Source: Candidatus Zhuqueibacterota bacterium
GTDB lineage: Bacteria; Zhuqueibacterota; Zhuqueibacteria; Oceanimicrobiales; Oceanimicrobiaceae
Reading direction: 5' to 3'
Length of the DNA stretch: 64,000 bases
NCBI GenBank assembly: GCA_029261995.1
Contig: JAJDAF010000063.1
Location: 1 to 64,000 of the forward strand
The number at the start of each line of letters is the position of its first letter. Position 1 is the stretch's first letter. The notes beneath the pieces are model-generated. The model had not been told where the DNA came from, searched no databases, and saw nothing but the letters and a program-made list of their open reading frames with translations. The position numbers and the translations under genes were made by a program. This document shows positions 50,182 to 59,969 of this stretch, in pieces.

Positions 50182-51968
50182 CAGCGTCCATTTTCTTCCC
50201 TGTCCGGTAGAAAGACCGTAAATGAGGCTCCCGCGCCGTGGCGGTCTCTGGCTTTGATCCAGCCGCCGTGGCGCTGCACGATAGCCCTCGAAATTGACAA
50301 CCCAAGACCTGTGCCTTTGTCGAGTGGTTTGGTGCTGAAAAAGGGCTCAAAAATCCTCTCCAGATCATCCGTCTTGATTCCAGGGCCGTCGTCTTCAATT
50401 ATGATTTGTATCCCCACACCGTCCTCGGGCTCTTCGGTGTACTCCATGGAAACCGTCACGCGGCCATCCTGGTTGACGGCATCGACCGCATTGTTCAGAA
50501 GATTCAAGACGACCTGTTCGACTTGATTGCGATCAACTGTGATGTGCCGACCATTCTGCGCCCACTTTTTCTCGATGTTGACATGTTTTGCGCGAAAGCG
50601 GTGGCCAAGCAGGACAAGGCACTCTTCCAGAACCTCGTTGAGATTGGTCGGGCGTGGTTGAAATGCCATCCGCCGTGAAAACCGCAGCAGGCTCTTCGTG
50701 TAAACCCCAATTCTGCGAGTCTGTCCTCGTATGATCTGCAGTATTTCCGCGAACGGCAGGCTTTGTTTCTCCAGAAGGAGACCGTCAATTTGTGCTGAAA
50801 TAATGCCAACTGGCGTGTTAATCTCGTGCGCCACCGAATCGACAAGCTCGCCAATGGAGGCCAGCTTTGCCGCGTGGTACACCTGCCCTTCCAGCAGACG
50901 TTTTTCTTCAAGGTGGCGGGCGTTGGCCTCTGCCCGGACGCGGCGCGTATTCAGATAGATGAGAAGGACTGCGCCGATAATGATGCTGGTCAGCACGAGT
51001 CCTACAAGCCAGAAGAAGAGCCGGAAGTTTTCACCCACTGTGGCGGTGACTTCGGACAAATCAGATGCAACCGCCACAATCCATTCTTCATTCACAACTC
51101 TCATGGGAGCGTGGGCCACGATTCGTTCCGGCTCAGATCCGACCTGGTACTCTTGGACCTGCACCCGCCCGGAAATCATGGTATCGTGTTTGGTGAACGA
51201 ATCGTGGCAGGCGCCACAGGATGGGCCGGGCTCGTAAATCGAACGCAGTATCATCTCGCGGTGTTTGGGATGGTGCAGTAGCCGGCCATGTTTGTCCATC
51301 ACCCAGGCAAATCCGGACTCCCCGAATTGAACCGGCTCTATGAATTCTTGCATCAGCCAGTCAAAGTCGATCAGGTAGCCTATGATGCCCAGTATCTCAT
51401 ACTTACCTTCCGTGCCATCTTGCGGGGCCTCAAAATGGGTTACGGGCAGGAGCATGGCCACGCAAAGTTTGCGGTCTTCAGCCTGCGGGTCTACCAGAAC
51501 CACCTTTGAAAGCCAGGGCCGCAGAGCCTCCTCTCCATCGTGCTCCACCAGTCTTTGTTCGATCAACGGGAACAGCCAGGCAGGCAGTGGCCCCCCGTTG
51601 GCGTAAAGGATTTGGTGACGCTTATCAACAAGAAACAAGCGCATGGCCGCTTCGCGTTCGGCATGCTGGTAAAAGTGGTCGAGGTTGGCCCGTATTGAAT
51701 CGGCGCCAAAAGCTTGAAGATGGGAGCCAGAAGAGATCAGCTGCAGGTCCTCGCGCACGTGCTTTAGAAAGTATTCAATGCCAAGCGCGGCAGATCTGGC
51801 GACCTCGAGCTGTTGCAAACCCTGGCGCAGCTCTGTCTCATCAAAGGCAACACGGTAGGCGCGATTTGCGATGGCCAGCGTCACGACAATGATGAACACC
51901 AAACCCGAGCTAACGAGCCAGGTGATGTACTGTGACGAGCGATTCGCAAATGAAAACATCTGGTTCAT
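50181..51968 (-). CDS. Sensor histidine kinase with Cache-like periplasmic domain and one haem c motif
   Basis: Helices at about 16-36 and 303-327 enclose a Cache-type sensor domain (about 40-300). SCGACHDSF at 250-258 places a CXXCH (251-255) in that domain, so haem c attachment is likely. HisKA (DSVAHEINTPVGII) and HATPase (NAVDAV, DDGPGIKTDDLERIF, GTGLGLSISRAI) follow; there is no HAMP or PAS. It pairs with the NtrC gene that starts at its stop codon. The ATG at 51968 has GGAGGG upstream. The sensor is of another kind than that at 41871, as it has one motif and a different fold pattern. Confidence 0.88.
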   Translation of the reverse strand: MNQMFSFANRSSQYITWLVSSGLVFIIVVTLAIANRAYRVAFDETELRQGLQQLEVARSAALGIEYFLKHVREDLQLISSGSHLQAFGADSIRANLDHFYQHAEREAAMRLFLVDKRHQILYANGGPLPAWLFPLIEQRLVEHDGEEALRPWLSKVVLVDPQAEDRKLCVAMLLPVTHFEAPQDGTEGKYEILGIIGYLIDFDWLMQEFIEPVQFGESGFAWVMDKHGRLLHHPKHREMILRSIYEPGPSCGACHDSFTKHDTMISGRVQVQEYQVGSEPERIVAHAPMRVVNEEWIVAVASDLSEVTATVGENFRLFFWLVGLVLTSIIIGAVLLIYLNTRRVRAEANARHLEEKRLLEGQVYHAAKLASIGELVDSVAHEINTPVGIISAQIDGLLLEKQSLPFAEILQIIRGQTRRIGVYTKSLLRFSRRMAFQPRPTNLNEVLEECLVLLGHRFRAKHVNIEKKWAQNGRHITVDRNQVEQVVLNLLNNAVDAVNQDGRVTVSMEYTEEPEDGVGIQIIIEDDGPGIKTDDLERIFEPFFSTKPLDKGTGLGLSISRAIVQRHGGWIKARDRHGAGASFTVFLPDREENGR

Positions 51969-52127
51969 GGTGCAGCACCCTCCGGTCCTACATATAGAGA
52001 ATATTGCTTACAATCACAAGATTTTTGTCCTGCCATTTACCTTTGCAGCCGGCGCTGCATTAATGGTCAAACCGTGAGCCAGAACGACTCCGGGAATTCA
52101 AACCAACCAAAACAAGGAGGCATGACC

Positions 52128-53927
52128 ATGCGCACTTTCACATCAACACTGCTAAGCTCAATCTTATGCCTGAGCCTGCTCAGTTGCAGCAAAACCCGCA
52201 AGCCAGTGGAGGCAAACGCTCTTCCTGAGCCACCCGAACAAGAAGAACAAGTGAGAACCGAACCGCCGCGAAGCAAGGCGCCGCAACCGAAGGAAAGGAA
52301 AGTCAAGAAAGAGACGCGGCTGCGACGGAACGTGCAGGAAAAAATAGCCTTGGCCGATGAAGTAGAACGCTTCGCGGCCCTGCCGGAAGCTTCGATCACG
52401 CCACATAAGAACGGAAGTTTGCAGTTCATGGAAGCGGCCGGCGCCAACATCGGAGCCGTTCGCCCTGACCTCGACCATGCACGGGTGGTGCACAATACCG
52501 AAGAATATAATAAGATCGAGGACAACACATTTCTGACGGTGGCGACAAATCCGTTGTCCACCTTTTCCATCGATGTCGATGCCGCTTCCTACGCCAATCT
52601 ACGGCGATTCCTGAACAGCAGTCAGATGCCCTACAAAGACGCCGTTCGCATCGAAGAGATGGTCAATTACTTCAGCTATGACTACAAAGACCCGCGGGGT
52701 GACCACCCCTTTTCCGTCAACACGGAAATCTCACGGGCGCCCTGGAACACGAAACACCGGCTGGTGCACATCGGCCTGCAGGGCAAGAAACTGGATTACA
52801 AAGATCTGAAATCCAGCAACCTGGTTTTTCTGGTGGATGCCTCCGGCTCCATGCAGGATCAGAACAAATTACCGCTGCTGAAGAAGGCCTTCAAACTGCT
52901 GCTCAACAACCTGGCTGACGATGACCGGGTGGCGATTGTGGCCTATGCCGGGGCAGCCGGCCTGGTTCTGCCTTCAACCAAGGCGAAGCGCAAAACCGCG
53001 ATCCTTGCCGCCCTCGACAAACTGCAGGCAGGTGGCTCGACCGCAGGCGGCGCCGGTATCCAACTGGCTTACAAAGTGGCAAAAGAGAACTTCATGGCAG
53101 ACGGCAACAACCGGGTCATCCTTGCGACGGATGGCGATTTCAACGTCGGCGTCTCTTCCACCTCCGAGCTGGTGCGAACCATCGAAGAGAAACGCAGCGA
53201 CGGCATCTACCTGACCATTTGCGGCTTTGGTATGGGTAACTACAAAGATGGCAGAATGGAGAGCCTGAGCAACGCCGGCAACGGTAACTATTTCTATATC
53301 GATAGCATTGTGGAAGCTGAGAAAGTCTTCGCCAAAGAGATGCGGGCGACCTTGTTTACCATCGCCAAAGACGTCAAGATTCAAATCGAACTCAATCCGG
53401 CCGTGGTGCAGGCCTTTCGGCTGATCGGCTATGAAAATCGCATGTTGAAAAGCGAAGATTTCAACGATGACAAGAAAGACGCCGGCGAGCTGGGCGCCGG
53501 TCACACGGTGACGGCACTTTATGAAATCATTCCAGTTGGCGTCGAAAGCGAATTCATCCGCAGCGTGGATGAGCTGAAATATCAGAAACAGAAAGCCACC
53601 AGCCGCAAAGCAACAGACGAAATCATGACCGTCAAGCTGCGTTACAAACGCCCGACGGAAGACACCAGCCGTCTCATCACGCACAGTCTGAAAAACCAGT
53701 CCGAGAAGCTGGCGAGCACCTCGGACAACTTCCGGTTCTCAGCGGCGGTGGCGCAATTCGGAATGCTGCTGCGCGACTCGGAGTTCAAGGGTGAGTCCAA
53801 CTACACCGACGTTCTGGCATTGGCGCAGAAATCGAAAGGCGATGATGAAAATGGCTACCGCGCCGAGTTCATCCAGCTTGTGAAGAAGGCAGCGTTGTTG
53901 TCGGGGGATGAAGTAACAAAGCGATAA
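52128..53927 (+). CDS. Lipoprotein with von Willebrand factor A domain (YfbK-like)
   Basis: The start is set at the second ATG (52128), seven bases after AAGGAGG, which gives a lipoprotein signal ending at C20. A Pro/Glu/Arg-rich spacer follows, then the N-terminal vWA-associated region (about 125-225), the vWA domain (230-405) with metal site DASGSM (D237, S239, S241), and the C-terminal DUF3520-type region (about 430-599). It has no protease or kinase motif. Such proteins are anchored periplasmic adhesion or assembly factors of unclear role. A strong terminator follows. It stands divergent to the kinase gene at 51968. Confidence 0.9.
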   Translation: MRTFTSTLLSSILCLSLLSCSKTRKPVEANALPEPPEQEEQVRTEPPRSKAPQPKERKVKKETRLRRNVQEKIALADEVERFAALPEASITPHKNGSLQFMEAAGANIGAVRPDLDHARVVHNTEEYNKIEDNTFLTVATNPLSTFSIDVDAASYANLRRFLNSSQMPYKDAVRIEEMVNYFSYDYKDPRGDHPFSVNTEISRAPWNTKHRLVHIGLQGKKLDYKDLKSSNLVFLVDASGSMQDQNKLPLLKKAFKLLLNNLADDDRVAIVAYAGAAGLVLPSTKAKRKTAILAALDKLQAGGSTAGGAGIQLAYKVAKENFMADGNNRVILATDGDFNVGVSSTSELVRTIEEKRSDGIYLTICGFGMGNYKDGRMESLSNAGNGNYFYIDSIVEAEKVFAKEMRATLFTIAKDVKIQIELNPAVVQAFRLIGYENRMLKSEDFNDDKKDAGELGAGHTVTALYEIIPVGVESEFIRSVDELKYQKQKATSRKATDEIMTVKLRYKRPTEDTSRLITHSLKNQSEKLASTSDNFRFSAAVAQFGMLLRDSEFKGESNYTDVLALAQKSKGDDENGYRAEFIQLVKKAALLSGDEVTKR

Positions 53928-53935
53928 CTTCGCCA

Positions 53936-53978
53936 GACCGATGCTGTCATGCACGCGATGGCATCGGTCGTTTTCTCA
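53936..53978 (+). terminator. Rho-independent terminator of the VWA gene
   Basis: GACCGATGC (53936-53944) and GCATCGGTC (53961-53969) pair perfectly, followed by GTTTTCTC. It starts nine bases after the stop codon. Confidence 0.75.
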
Positions 53979-54227
53979 ACAGTCGCGCCCCGCGATAGTT
54001 TTCCTCACTGGAAAAACATCCTTATCTACGAACAAGAGACGATTTGGTCGCCAAGAGGCATGCAGTCAATTCGTTCAGGATATATTAGGGTTTCAGCGTA
54101 CGAGCGTATCCAAACGACAGGCATAGAGAGCGGAGGGAGTCAGAGAACAAGTGATTGCACTGTCGATTTTTGGATTATATTTTGTAAATAATGAGCTGCA
54201 AACAAATTAGAGACTCATAGATGAGCC

Positions 54228-55348
54228 TCAAAAGACATCTTTCCCCTCAGCTGTATTCATTAGTTCCGAAAATGCATAAATTGCTGAACGACGACCGCTA
54301 GAGGGACGCAAAGTTTTCAAAACGTCATTATCACGCAAGACGGATAGTATTCTTTTGGCTGTAGGTTCTGGAATTTCTTTGGTTTGTGTAAAAGCTGACG
54401 ACTTGAATATTGGCCGTGAGAATATGAAATCCAACACGTGTATTGAGTATTGTGAATGAGTTAATTCAACAATTTGATTTTTCTTGTATTCATACAACCT
54501 TAATATTTCAGACGCTTTTTTTTGATTATTTTGAGCCTGCTCCGTGACTGCATGCAAAAAGAATTCACACCAGCCATCCAATCATCGTCTCGCGAAATGG
54601 CTAAGAGCCGTTCATAATATTCATCTCGGTTTCTCTCAAAGAAGGCGCTTATGTAAAACATGGGTGCATGAACTAGCCCAATCTTAAACATAAATAGTGG
54701 AACACACATGCGACCAAGTCTCCCATTGCCATCAAAAAAAGGGTGAATGGCTTCAAATTCAGCATGGATTATAGCAAGTTGAACCAGTCGGTCTGGTGCA
54801 TCCTCATGAATGTAAAGTTCCCACCTGCTCATTCCCTCATCTAGTCGATTAGCTGATATTGGTACGAACTTGGCATTTTCAATGTTACATCCTGGGGAGC
54901 CAATCCAGTTAGGAGTTTTTCGATACTCTCCAAGTGACTTACCATGACCTCTAACGCCAGCAAGCAAAACATGGTGTGCTTCTCTCACTACACGTTGGCA
55001 AAGGGGCAAATCGTTCAATAAATCTACCGCATGCCACATTGCCTTTCGGTAGTTTAGCACCTCGGTTATGTCGTCCCTTTTTTCTTGAGATATCTCTTTT
55101 GATTCGCCTTCAGCTTCATATTCAAGGACTTCCCCCATTGTTGCCTGCGTTCCCTCAATTGATGAGGATAAGACAGCTTCTTGGGTAGTCAGCGGACTCA
55201 ATAAAACAGCAGAATTTGGAATTGCGACAAGTGTCCCATCATACCTTGCGAGAGCAGCGCTTGCAGGGCCAAGCAAAGGGATAAGACGCGCCCAGTCAAT
55301 ATTTGAAGGAGGGAATCTATCATAATGGTATTGCACAGGTGTATTCAT
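54228..55348 (-). pseudogene. Fic-family AMPylase gene broken by a one-base frameshift
   Basis: Residues 1-258 run in the first frame: an inhibitory helix motif SSSIEG (61-66), and the Fic motif HPFFDGNGRLGR (202-213) with the catalytic His. After RDDDWM the frame goes out; a shift at about 54575, equivalent to one lost G in ATGG(G)CTGG, restores GWCEFFLHAVTEQAQ and a further 110 residues (to 54228) with a winged-helix-like end. The intact protein would be about 375 residues of the class with an N-terminal antitoxin helix, transferring AMP to target proteins. The first frame alone runs on to 54500 with an unrelated tail. Assembly error is possible; the locus is AT-rich and looks acquired. Confidence 0.8.
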
Positions 55349-55585
55349 TTCTACTCCAATATTTCACGACCCTATGACCCCACTCCAGCTTACAATTTTT
55401 TCAGTCAACCACAAGTGAAAATATCCCATAGCGTCGGTGCCAAGATTCTAACGGGAGAGGACCATAACTCCTATCCTGCAGACTACGGCGCTTGACTCAG
55501 CCTGCAGCCCATGGTGCAGGTGTTTGCCATTTTCTCACGCGAGTCTGGGCGGGACTGACAAATCCGCAGCTTGTAAATATCGACG

Positions 55586-57208
55586 CTAGTAGTTAGCCGA
55601 AAACCTCAAAAAAAGCCGGTGGTTGTTTTGGTCGGCAAGTTCATCGCGGCGCAGGTTATCCGACTGCAGGTACTGGTAGGATGCCGACAGAAGCCAGTCC
55701 CGCCGCATTTGCCATTCCATGGCAAGGCCGTAGTGGCGCACGGTTTCGACCACGCCGCCTAAAAAGGTTGTGCGGCCGTCCGCAGGCCGGGTGCCGAAAT
55801 TGATATCATTCTGAGCGCGCCGGCGGTGCTCCCAGGAAACAGACCAGCGCAGATTGCGGTGCGGCTGATGCGCAAATTCTACAAACAGGTCGTCGGCGTC
55901 GGGGCCAAGCCAGTGCCCGATTGAGCCATTGTAGTTGGAATGGGTGTTGATCGGCGTACGGTGTGAGTAAACAAAAGGCTGCAGTCTGACGGCCTCAAGC
56001 CGCAAGTCCGTGTCAGCCAAGCCAAACGGATCGACCCAGTACCAACCCGCCATCACGCCCCACTTGTTGCCCCAGCTTCCGAAAATGTCTTTCGCAAAAC
56101 TGACATCGTCGCCAAGCAGCTCGGCGTAGAACTTCATCCTCGGCCCCGGCACAAACCAGGTGGCATCGACCGCCAGCATATTGTTGTCGCGGTTGCCGGC
56201 GTGTCGCTCCGCAATCAGGAAGGGAATGAAGGGGTTCAGGTAGATAGGTTCAACGTCGCGGTCACCGTAGACGATAGACTCACTGAGCGATAGCAGAAGA
56301 TTGCGGGTGGGACGAATCTCGAGCCGGTGCGCCACCAGGTACTTGGCCTCGGCGGCATTCAGAAAGCCGTGGAGGTATTCATATTTCGCGCGCTTGTAAC
56401 GAAAAGTCATCTTGACCATGTCGTAGACGTTCGAGTTGCGCGAAACCAGCAGGGCACCGCGTGAGCTTGGCCCCCAGTCAACCAAATCGCGGCCAAGCTC
56501 GAGATCAAACCACGGCAGGCGGAAAACCAGATAGGCCGTGGCGCCATCGGAAACGGTTAAATCAAACAAGGCCTTCTCGGTTACCGGCAGACCCAGTGAA
56601 GGGTTGAATATCGTGTTGGTCAGGCTGTCGGTGCCGCTCAGAATCCTGGAGAACCCGCTGGTGTGGATGATCATGCCGCCGCGCAACCTGGCCCGGCCGC
56701 CGAAGCCAATAGTGGTAATGGACTTCGGGATGCCGGCATCGACATCGGTCTTCGATTCGAAATGAAATTGCTGGCCAAAACTGGCATTGAAATGCACGCG
56801 GGCTTCGTCCGTGTGCCAACTGTAAATGTGCGGCTCGTGCTCAGACTCATCTACCGGGACGTCCGGCGCGCGGCTTTGCAGTTCTTCACTGAACTCGCCC
56901 TTGAGCTGCTCAAACAAGCCGGTCTCGGCAGCGGAAAGCCTGCCCGTCTCCGCCTGCAGAACAGCGTTGATCTGCGCGATAATATCGGCGAAGGCATCGC
57001 GCGAATAGGGGCGCATGTTGAAATCCTCGCTGACGAACAAACCGCGGGTCTCCAACCGGTCGATGAAGCGGTAAGCCCAATGTTCGATGGGAAGGTTGGC
57101 GGACTGCGAGAAGGAGCGGCCAGTTAAGCCAAACAGCAGAATTGAAAATGAAAGCCAGACAGCCAAACGTTGGAGAGAAAAAGCGTGCGGCGATGGTTTA
57201 TTCGACAT
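55586..57208 (-). CDS. Outer-membrane barrel, capsule assembly (Wzi)-like
   Basis: The start is set at ATG 57208, which gives a clean signal peptide (MSNKPSP...TGRSFSQ) and an 11-bp overlap with the upstream gene; a longer frame starts at 57256. The rest alternates strands with aromatic ends and finishes in LFLRFSANY, the C-terminal aromatic of a beta-barrel. The first 90 residues resemble the helical part of Wzi-type proteins (LPIEHWAYRFIDRLETRGL). Wzi holds capsule on the cell surface; another OmpL-like role is possible. The 540-residue length is near the family usual. Confidence 0.7.
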   Translation of the reverse strand: MSNKPSPHAFSLQRLAVWLSFSILLFGLTGRSFSQSANLPIEHWAYRFIDRLETRGLFVSEDFNMRPYSRDAFADIIAQINAVLQAETGRLSAAETGLFEQLKGEFSEELQSRAPDVPVDESEHEPHIYSWHTDEARVHFNASFGQQFHFESKTDVDAGIPKSITTIGFGGRARLRGGMIIHTSGFSRILSGTDSLTNTIFNPSLGLPVTEKALFDLTVSDGATAYLVFRLPWFDLELGRDLVDWGPSSRGALLVSRNSNVYDMVKMTFRYKRAKYEYLHGFLNAAEAKYLVAHRLEIRPTRNLLLSLSESIVYGDRDVEPIYLNPFIPFLIAERHAGNRDNNMLAVDATWFVPGPRMKFYAELLGDDVSFAKDIFGSWGNKWGVMAGWYWVDPFGLADTDLRLEAVRLQPFVYSHRTPINTHSNYNGSIGHWLGPDADDLFVEFAHQPHRNLRWSVSWEHRRRAQNDINFGTRPADGRTTFLGGVVETVRHYGLAMEWQMRRDWLLSASYQYLQSDNLRRDELADQNNHRLFLRFSANY

Positions 57209-58001
57209 GAAACGTGAACTCGCTGGCCTCGGCGATAGGCTGCAGGCTGTTGTCATAAAAATTTTCCCGGAATTCGTCGGTCTCGATCAGGTGTTGGGTT
57301 ACCGCGCCAGCATCACGCGTAATGAGATATTTCAACTCCTTCAGATTCGAAGACCAGGTGAAGCCGTTAAAAAACTGCGCACCGGCAAACTGGGTTTTGT
57401 AGAGCGCATTACGGGAATAGCATGTGCCCAGATAGATGTGTCTGGTGTGCTGTTTCGCGAAATAGTCCACCGCCGAGGTCATAATGTACATGCCCAGATT
57501 TCGAGCGTAGTAATTCAAATCGTAAAAGGAATAGTAGTAATAAGCCAGCTTGTCGCCTTCGCAATAAAGGGTGACCAGCCCGACTTTGCTGCCGGTCTCT
57601 TTGTCGGTAAAAACCAACACATGCGAAATCATTTCGGACTGAAACAACGAGTCCAGCCGTTGGTATGTCATGATGTCTTTGCCAAATTTGATGTCCGCAT
57701 AATTCTTACAAAACGACCGCCACTTTGGGCTGAAGTCGAAGTCAGCACGTGGCACCAGCTTGTATTCGATGCCATCACACTTACGCAAGATGCGCCGGTT
57801 TTCGGATGAAAGCGTGAACTCGTCCAGCGCCACCCTGATTTGCCGACACAAATAGTAGCGCGAAAAATCACGTGACGACGGCAGAAAACCACGGGCAAAA
57901 ATGGCTGCCGGTTTTTCACCTGGGTCAGGTAGTGCCCAAATCGCGTAGGGGAAGATATAATGCGGGTAGTCTGATTTATATTCAGAAAATAGAAGTCGCA
58001 T
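57198..58001 (-). CDS. Arginyl/leucyl-tRNA-protein transferase-like GNAT protein
   Basis: A 267-residue protein whose end (YYYSFYDLNYYARNLGMYIMTSAVDYFA...HIYLGTCYSRNALYKTQFAG...ELKYLI) matches the GNAT half of arginyl- and leucyl-tRNA-protein transferases (Ate/Bpt). The N-terminal GxxxS...RRSxYLC-type zinc-binding part of Bpt is only partly recognisable (GFLPSSRDFSRYYLC). These enzymes attach an amino acid to N-termini of proteins marked for decay. It is cotranscribed with the Wzi-like gene (11-bp overlap), an unusual partner, so transfer to another substrate cannot be excluded. Confidence 0.6.
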   Translation of the reverse strand: MRLLFSEYKSDYPHYIFPYAIWALPDPGEKPAAIFARGFLPSSRDFSRYYLCRQIRVALDEFTLSSENRRILRKCDGIEYKLVPRADFDFSPKWRSFCKNYADIKFGKDIMTYQRLDSLFQSEMISHVLVFTDKETGSKVGLVTLYCEGDKLAYYYYSFYDLNYYARNLGMYIMTSAVDYFAKQHTRHIYLGTCYSRNALYKTQFAGAQFFNGFTWSSNLKELKYLITRDAGAVTQHLIETDEFRENFYDNSLQPIAEASEFTFHVE

Positions 58002-58247
58002 GACTTGGATGGTCCTGACGTTCGCTGCAAACGGGGCAATGTAGCGAAGAAATCACTGAAAGTCAATACGCCTGCGGTCCACGGGCGTCGCCGGCAGTTT
58101 CGCGGGCTGCCCGTTCCTTATCATGAGATTTCAAACTGAAAACCCACGGGAAATCCTTCCCACGCTTAAGAAACCGGACCGTAGACCTCCGCTGAAAGAC
58201 ACACCCTATTTCATTAAAAAACAACGAATATCATCACACCAACACTG

Positions 58248-58263
58248 TGGCACGGAAATCGCA
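58248..58263 (+). promoter_or_regulatory. Near-consensus sigma-54 promoter of the PepSY gene
   Basis: TGGCACGGAAATCGCA agrees with TGGCACG-N4-TTGCA at all but one position, with GG (58249-58250) and GC (58261-58262) exactly ten bases apart. Transcription would start near 58274, about 60 bases before the ATG. The leader contains the perfect palindrome TGTCCCGGGACA (58280-58291). The rest of the divergent gap 58002-58334 holds nothing else recognisable. Confidence 0.65.
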
Positions 58264-58334
58264 CAAGGTATGACATTGGTGTCCCGGGACAGGAACGCCT
58301 GCGGGACCTTCAACACCAAACACTGGACACCGTG

Positions 58335-59888
58335 ATGACCAATCTGCTCAAAATCTCTAAATGGCTACACAAATACATTGGCTTGTTTTTGCTCGTCTTT
58401 CTGCTGTGGATGAGTGTCTCCGGCGTTTTGCTGAACCACCGCGATCTCATCTCGGGTTTCTCGGTGCCAGGCTGGCTTGTGCCACCCCAATATGACATCA
58501 GCAACTGGAACCGCAGCGCACTCACCACCGTCATTTTTTCCGGGCAACATCCGTCGCTCGCCTTTGGCAGCGGCAAGCAGGGCATCTGGAAAAGCAGTGA
58601 CGCCGGCCGCACCTTTCAGCCTTTTATGGATGGCCTGCCTGACTCACGCTACTACCGCAAAACCGCGCACATGCTTCTGATGACCGCCGACTCGGGGGAC
58701 GAATGGCTGTTGGCAGGCACAAATCGCGGCTTATACGAGCGCGCGCTGAACCACGGGTCCTGGCGTCAGATATCACTTGGGAGTGAGATTAAGCCGGTAA
58801 AAAAGATTCTGCACATCGACCATCAGGTCGTGGTGCTGACCGAATCGCGAGCTTATTCGTCCGGCGCCAATCCCGGGGAGTTGCGGTTTGAGCCGGCGCG
58901 ATTTACGCGCGATGTTCAAAACAGCTCCGTGTCTCTCATCGATTTGTTCTTCCATCTGCACGACGGTCGAATTTGGGGACTGCCCGGAAAATTGCTCTTT
59001 GATGCCGTTGGATTGATCTTGTTTTTTTTGAGTCTGTCGGCATTTTATAGTTGGTACTACCCCTGGAAAAGACGCCGTGAGAAGACGAATGGCGTGCGAA
59101 CCAACCCCGGTGTGCTTCGTCGCGCGTTCAAGTGGTTCCTGAAATATCATCTCAAACTCGGAATCTGGACTGCTGCAATTCTGCTGATCATCGGCGGCAC
59201 TGGAATTTTCATGCGACCGCCACTGCTGGCAGCTCTGGCGGACGGAAAGATATCGGGCAAGTGGTACCCCGGTATGCTGCCGGACAACCCCTGGCACGAG
59301 AAGATTCACAACGCCTTGTATGACTCGGTTGAGCACAGAATCGTGGTCGATGCTAAAGACGGCATGTGGGCGGGACCTGCCGATTTCAGCGGTCCGTTTC
59401 GAGAAATCGAATTACCGGTGCCGATCTTCATCATGGGCGCCACCGTGTTTGAGCCGAAAGGTACGGGCGGCTATCTGGTCGGCTCCTTTGGCGGCATCTA
59501 CTACTATGACCGCGCGGCACACAAATCTGTCGATGTCTTCACCGGCCGCAAAGTAGAGTTCGCCTCGGCGCTACGTCCTGCAAAACTCATGGTCACCGGC
59601 TATTTTGAAACGCCGCACGGCGAGCCTTTTGTCACCACTCATCGCGAAGGACTTCTGCCCTTGGGCAAGACCCGGCGCAACAACCGATTTGCCCTGCCCG
59701 ACGAGATGACCTCCGGTTTCAGAATGCCTTTGTGGAATTTTCTGTTCGAGATCCACAATGGCCGCATCTTCGAACACTTCATTGGTTCCTGGTACATCTT
59801 GCTGGCACCGCTCGGCGCCTTCCTGTTTGTGTTGATCACGCTGTCTGGTGTAGTCGATTGGCTCTATCTCAAATTCCGCCATGCCTGA
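58335..59888 (+). CDS. PepSY-associated membrane protein with an Asp-box motif
   Basis: The start is set at ATG 58335 (a GTG lies one codon before). Membrane helices of the PepSY_TM type lie at about 7-35, 215-240, 275-300 and 485-510, the first with KISKWLHKYIGLFLL. Between the first and second helices is an Asp-box, SSDAGRTF (residues about 88-96), a beta-propeller loop motif, with the LLAGTNRGLYERAL stretch following as a second blade. PepSY proteins often accompany iron-siderophore uptake or reduce metals; haem or metal reductase function is inference. The 517-residue gene is preceded by a sigma-54 promoter and by no uptake gene. Confidence 0.8.
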   Translation: MTNLLKISKWLHKYIGLFLLVFLLWMSVSGVLLNHRDLISGFSVPGWLVPPQYDISNWNRSALTTVIFSGQHPSLAFGSGKQGIWKSSDAGRTFQPFMDGLPDSRYYRKTAHMLLMTADSGDEWLLAGTNRGLYERALNHGSWRQISLGSEIKPVKKILHIDHQVVVLTESRAYSSGANPGELRFEPARFTRDVQNSSVSLIDLFFHLHDGRIWGLPGKLLFDAVGLILFFLSLSAFYSWYYPWKRRREKTNGVRTNPGVLRRAFKWFLKYHLKLGIWTAAILLIIGGTGIFMRPPLLAALADGKISGKWYPGMLPDNPWHEKIHNALYDSVEHRIVVDAKDGMWAGPADFSGPFREIELPVPIFIMGATVFEPKGTGGYLVGSFGGIYYYDRAAHKSVDVFTGRKVEFASALRPAKLMVTGYFETPHGEPFVTTHREGLLPLGKTRRNNRFALPDEMTSGFRMPLWNFLFEIHNGRIFEHFIGSWYILLAPLGAFLFVLITLSGVVDWLYLKFRHA

Positions 59889-59969
59889 CGATGCTCCGAG
59901 AAAGAGGGGTTCGCACGGCAAGATCGACGAACAGGGATGATTTGCCCCGCCAACCTTGTATTATTCAAT

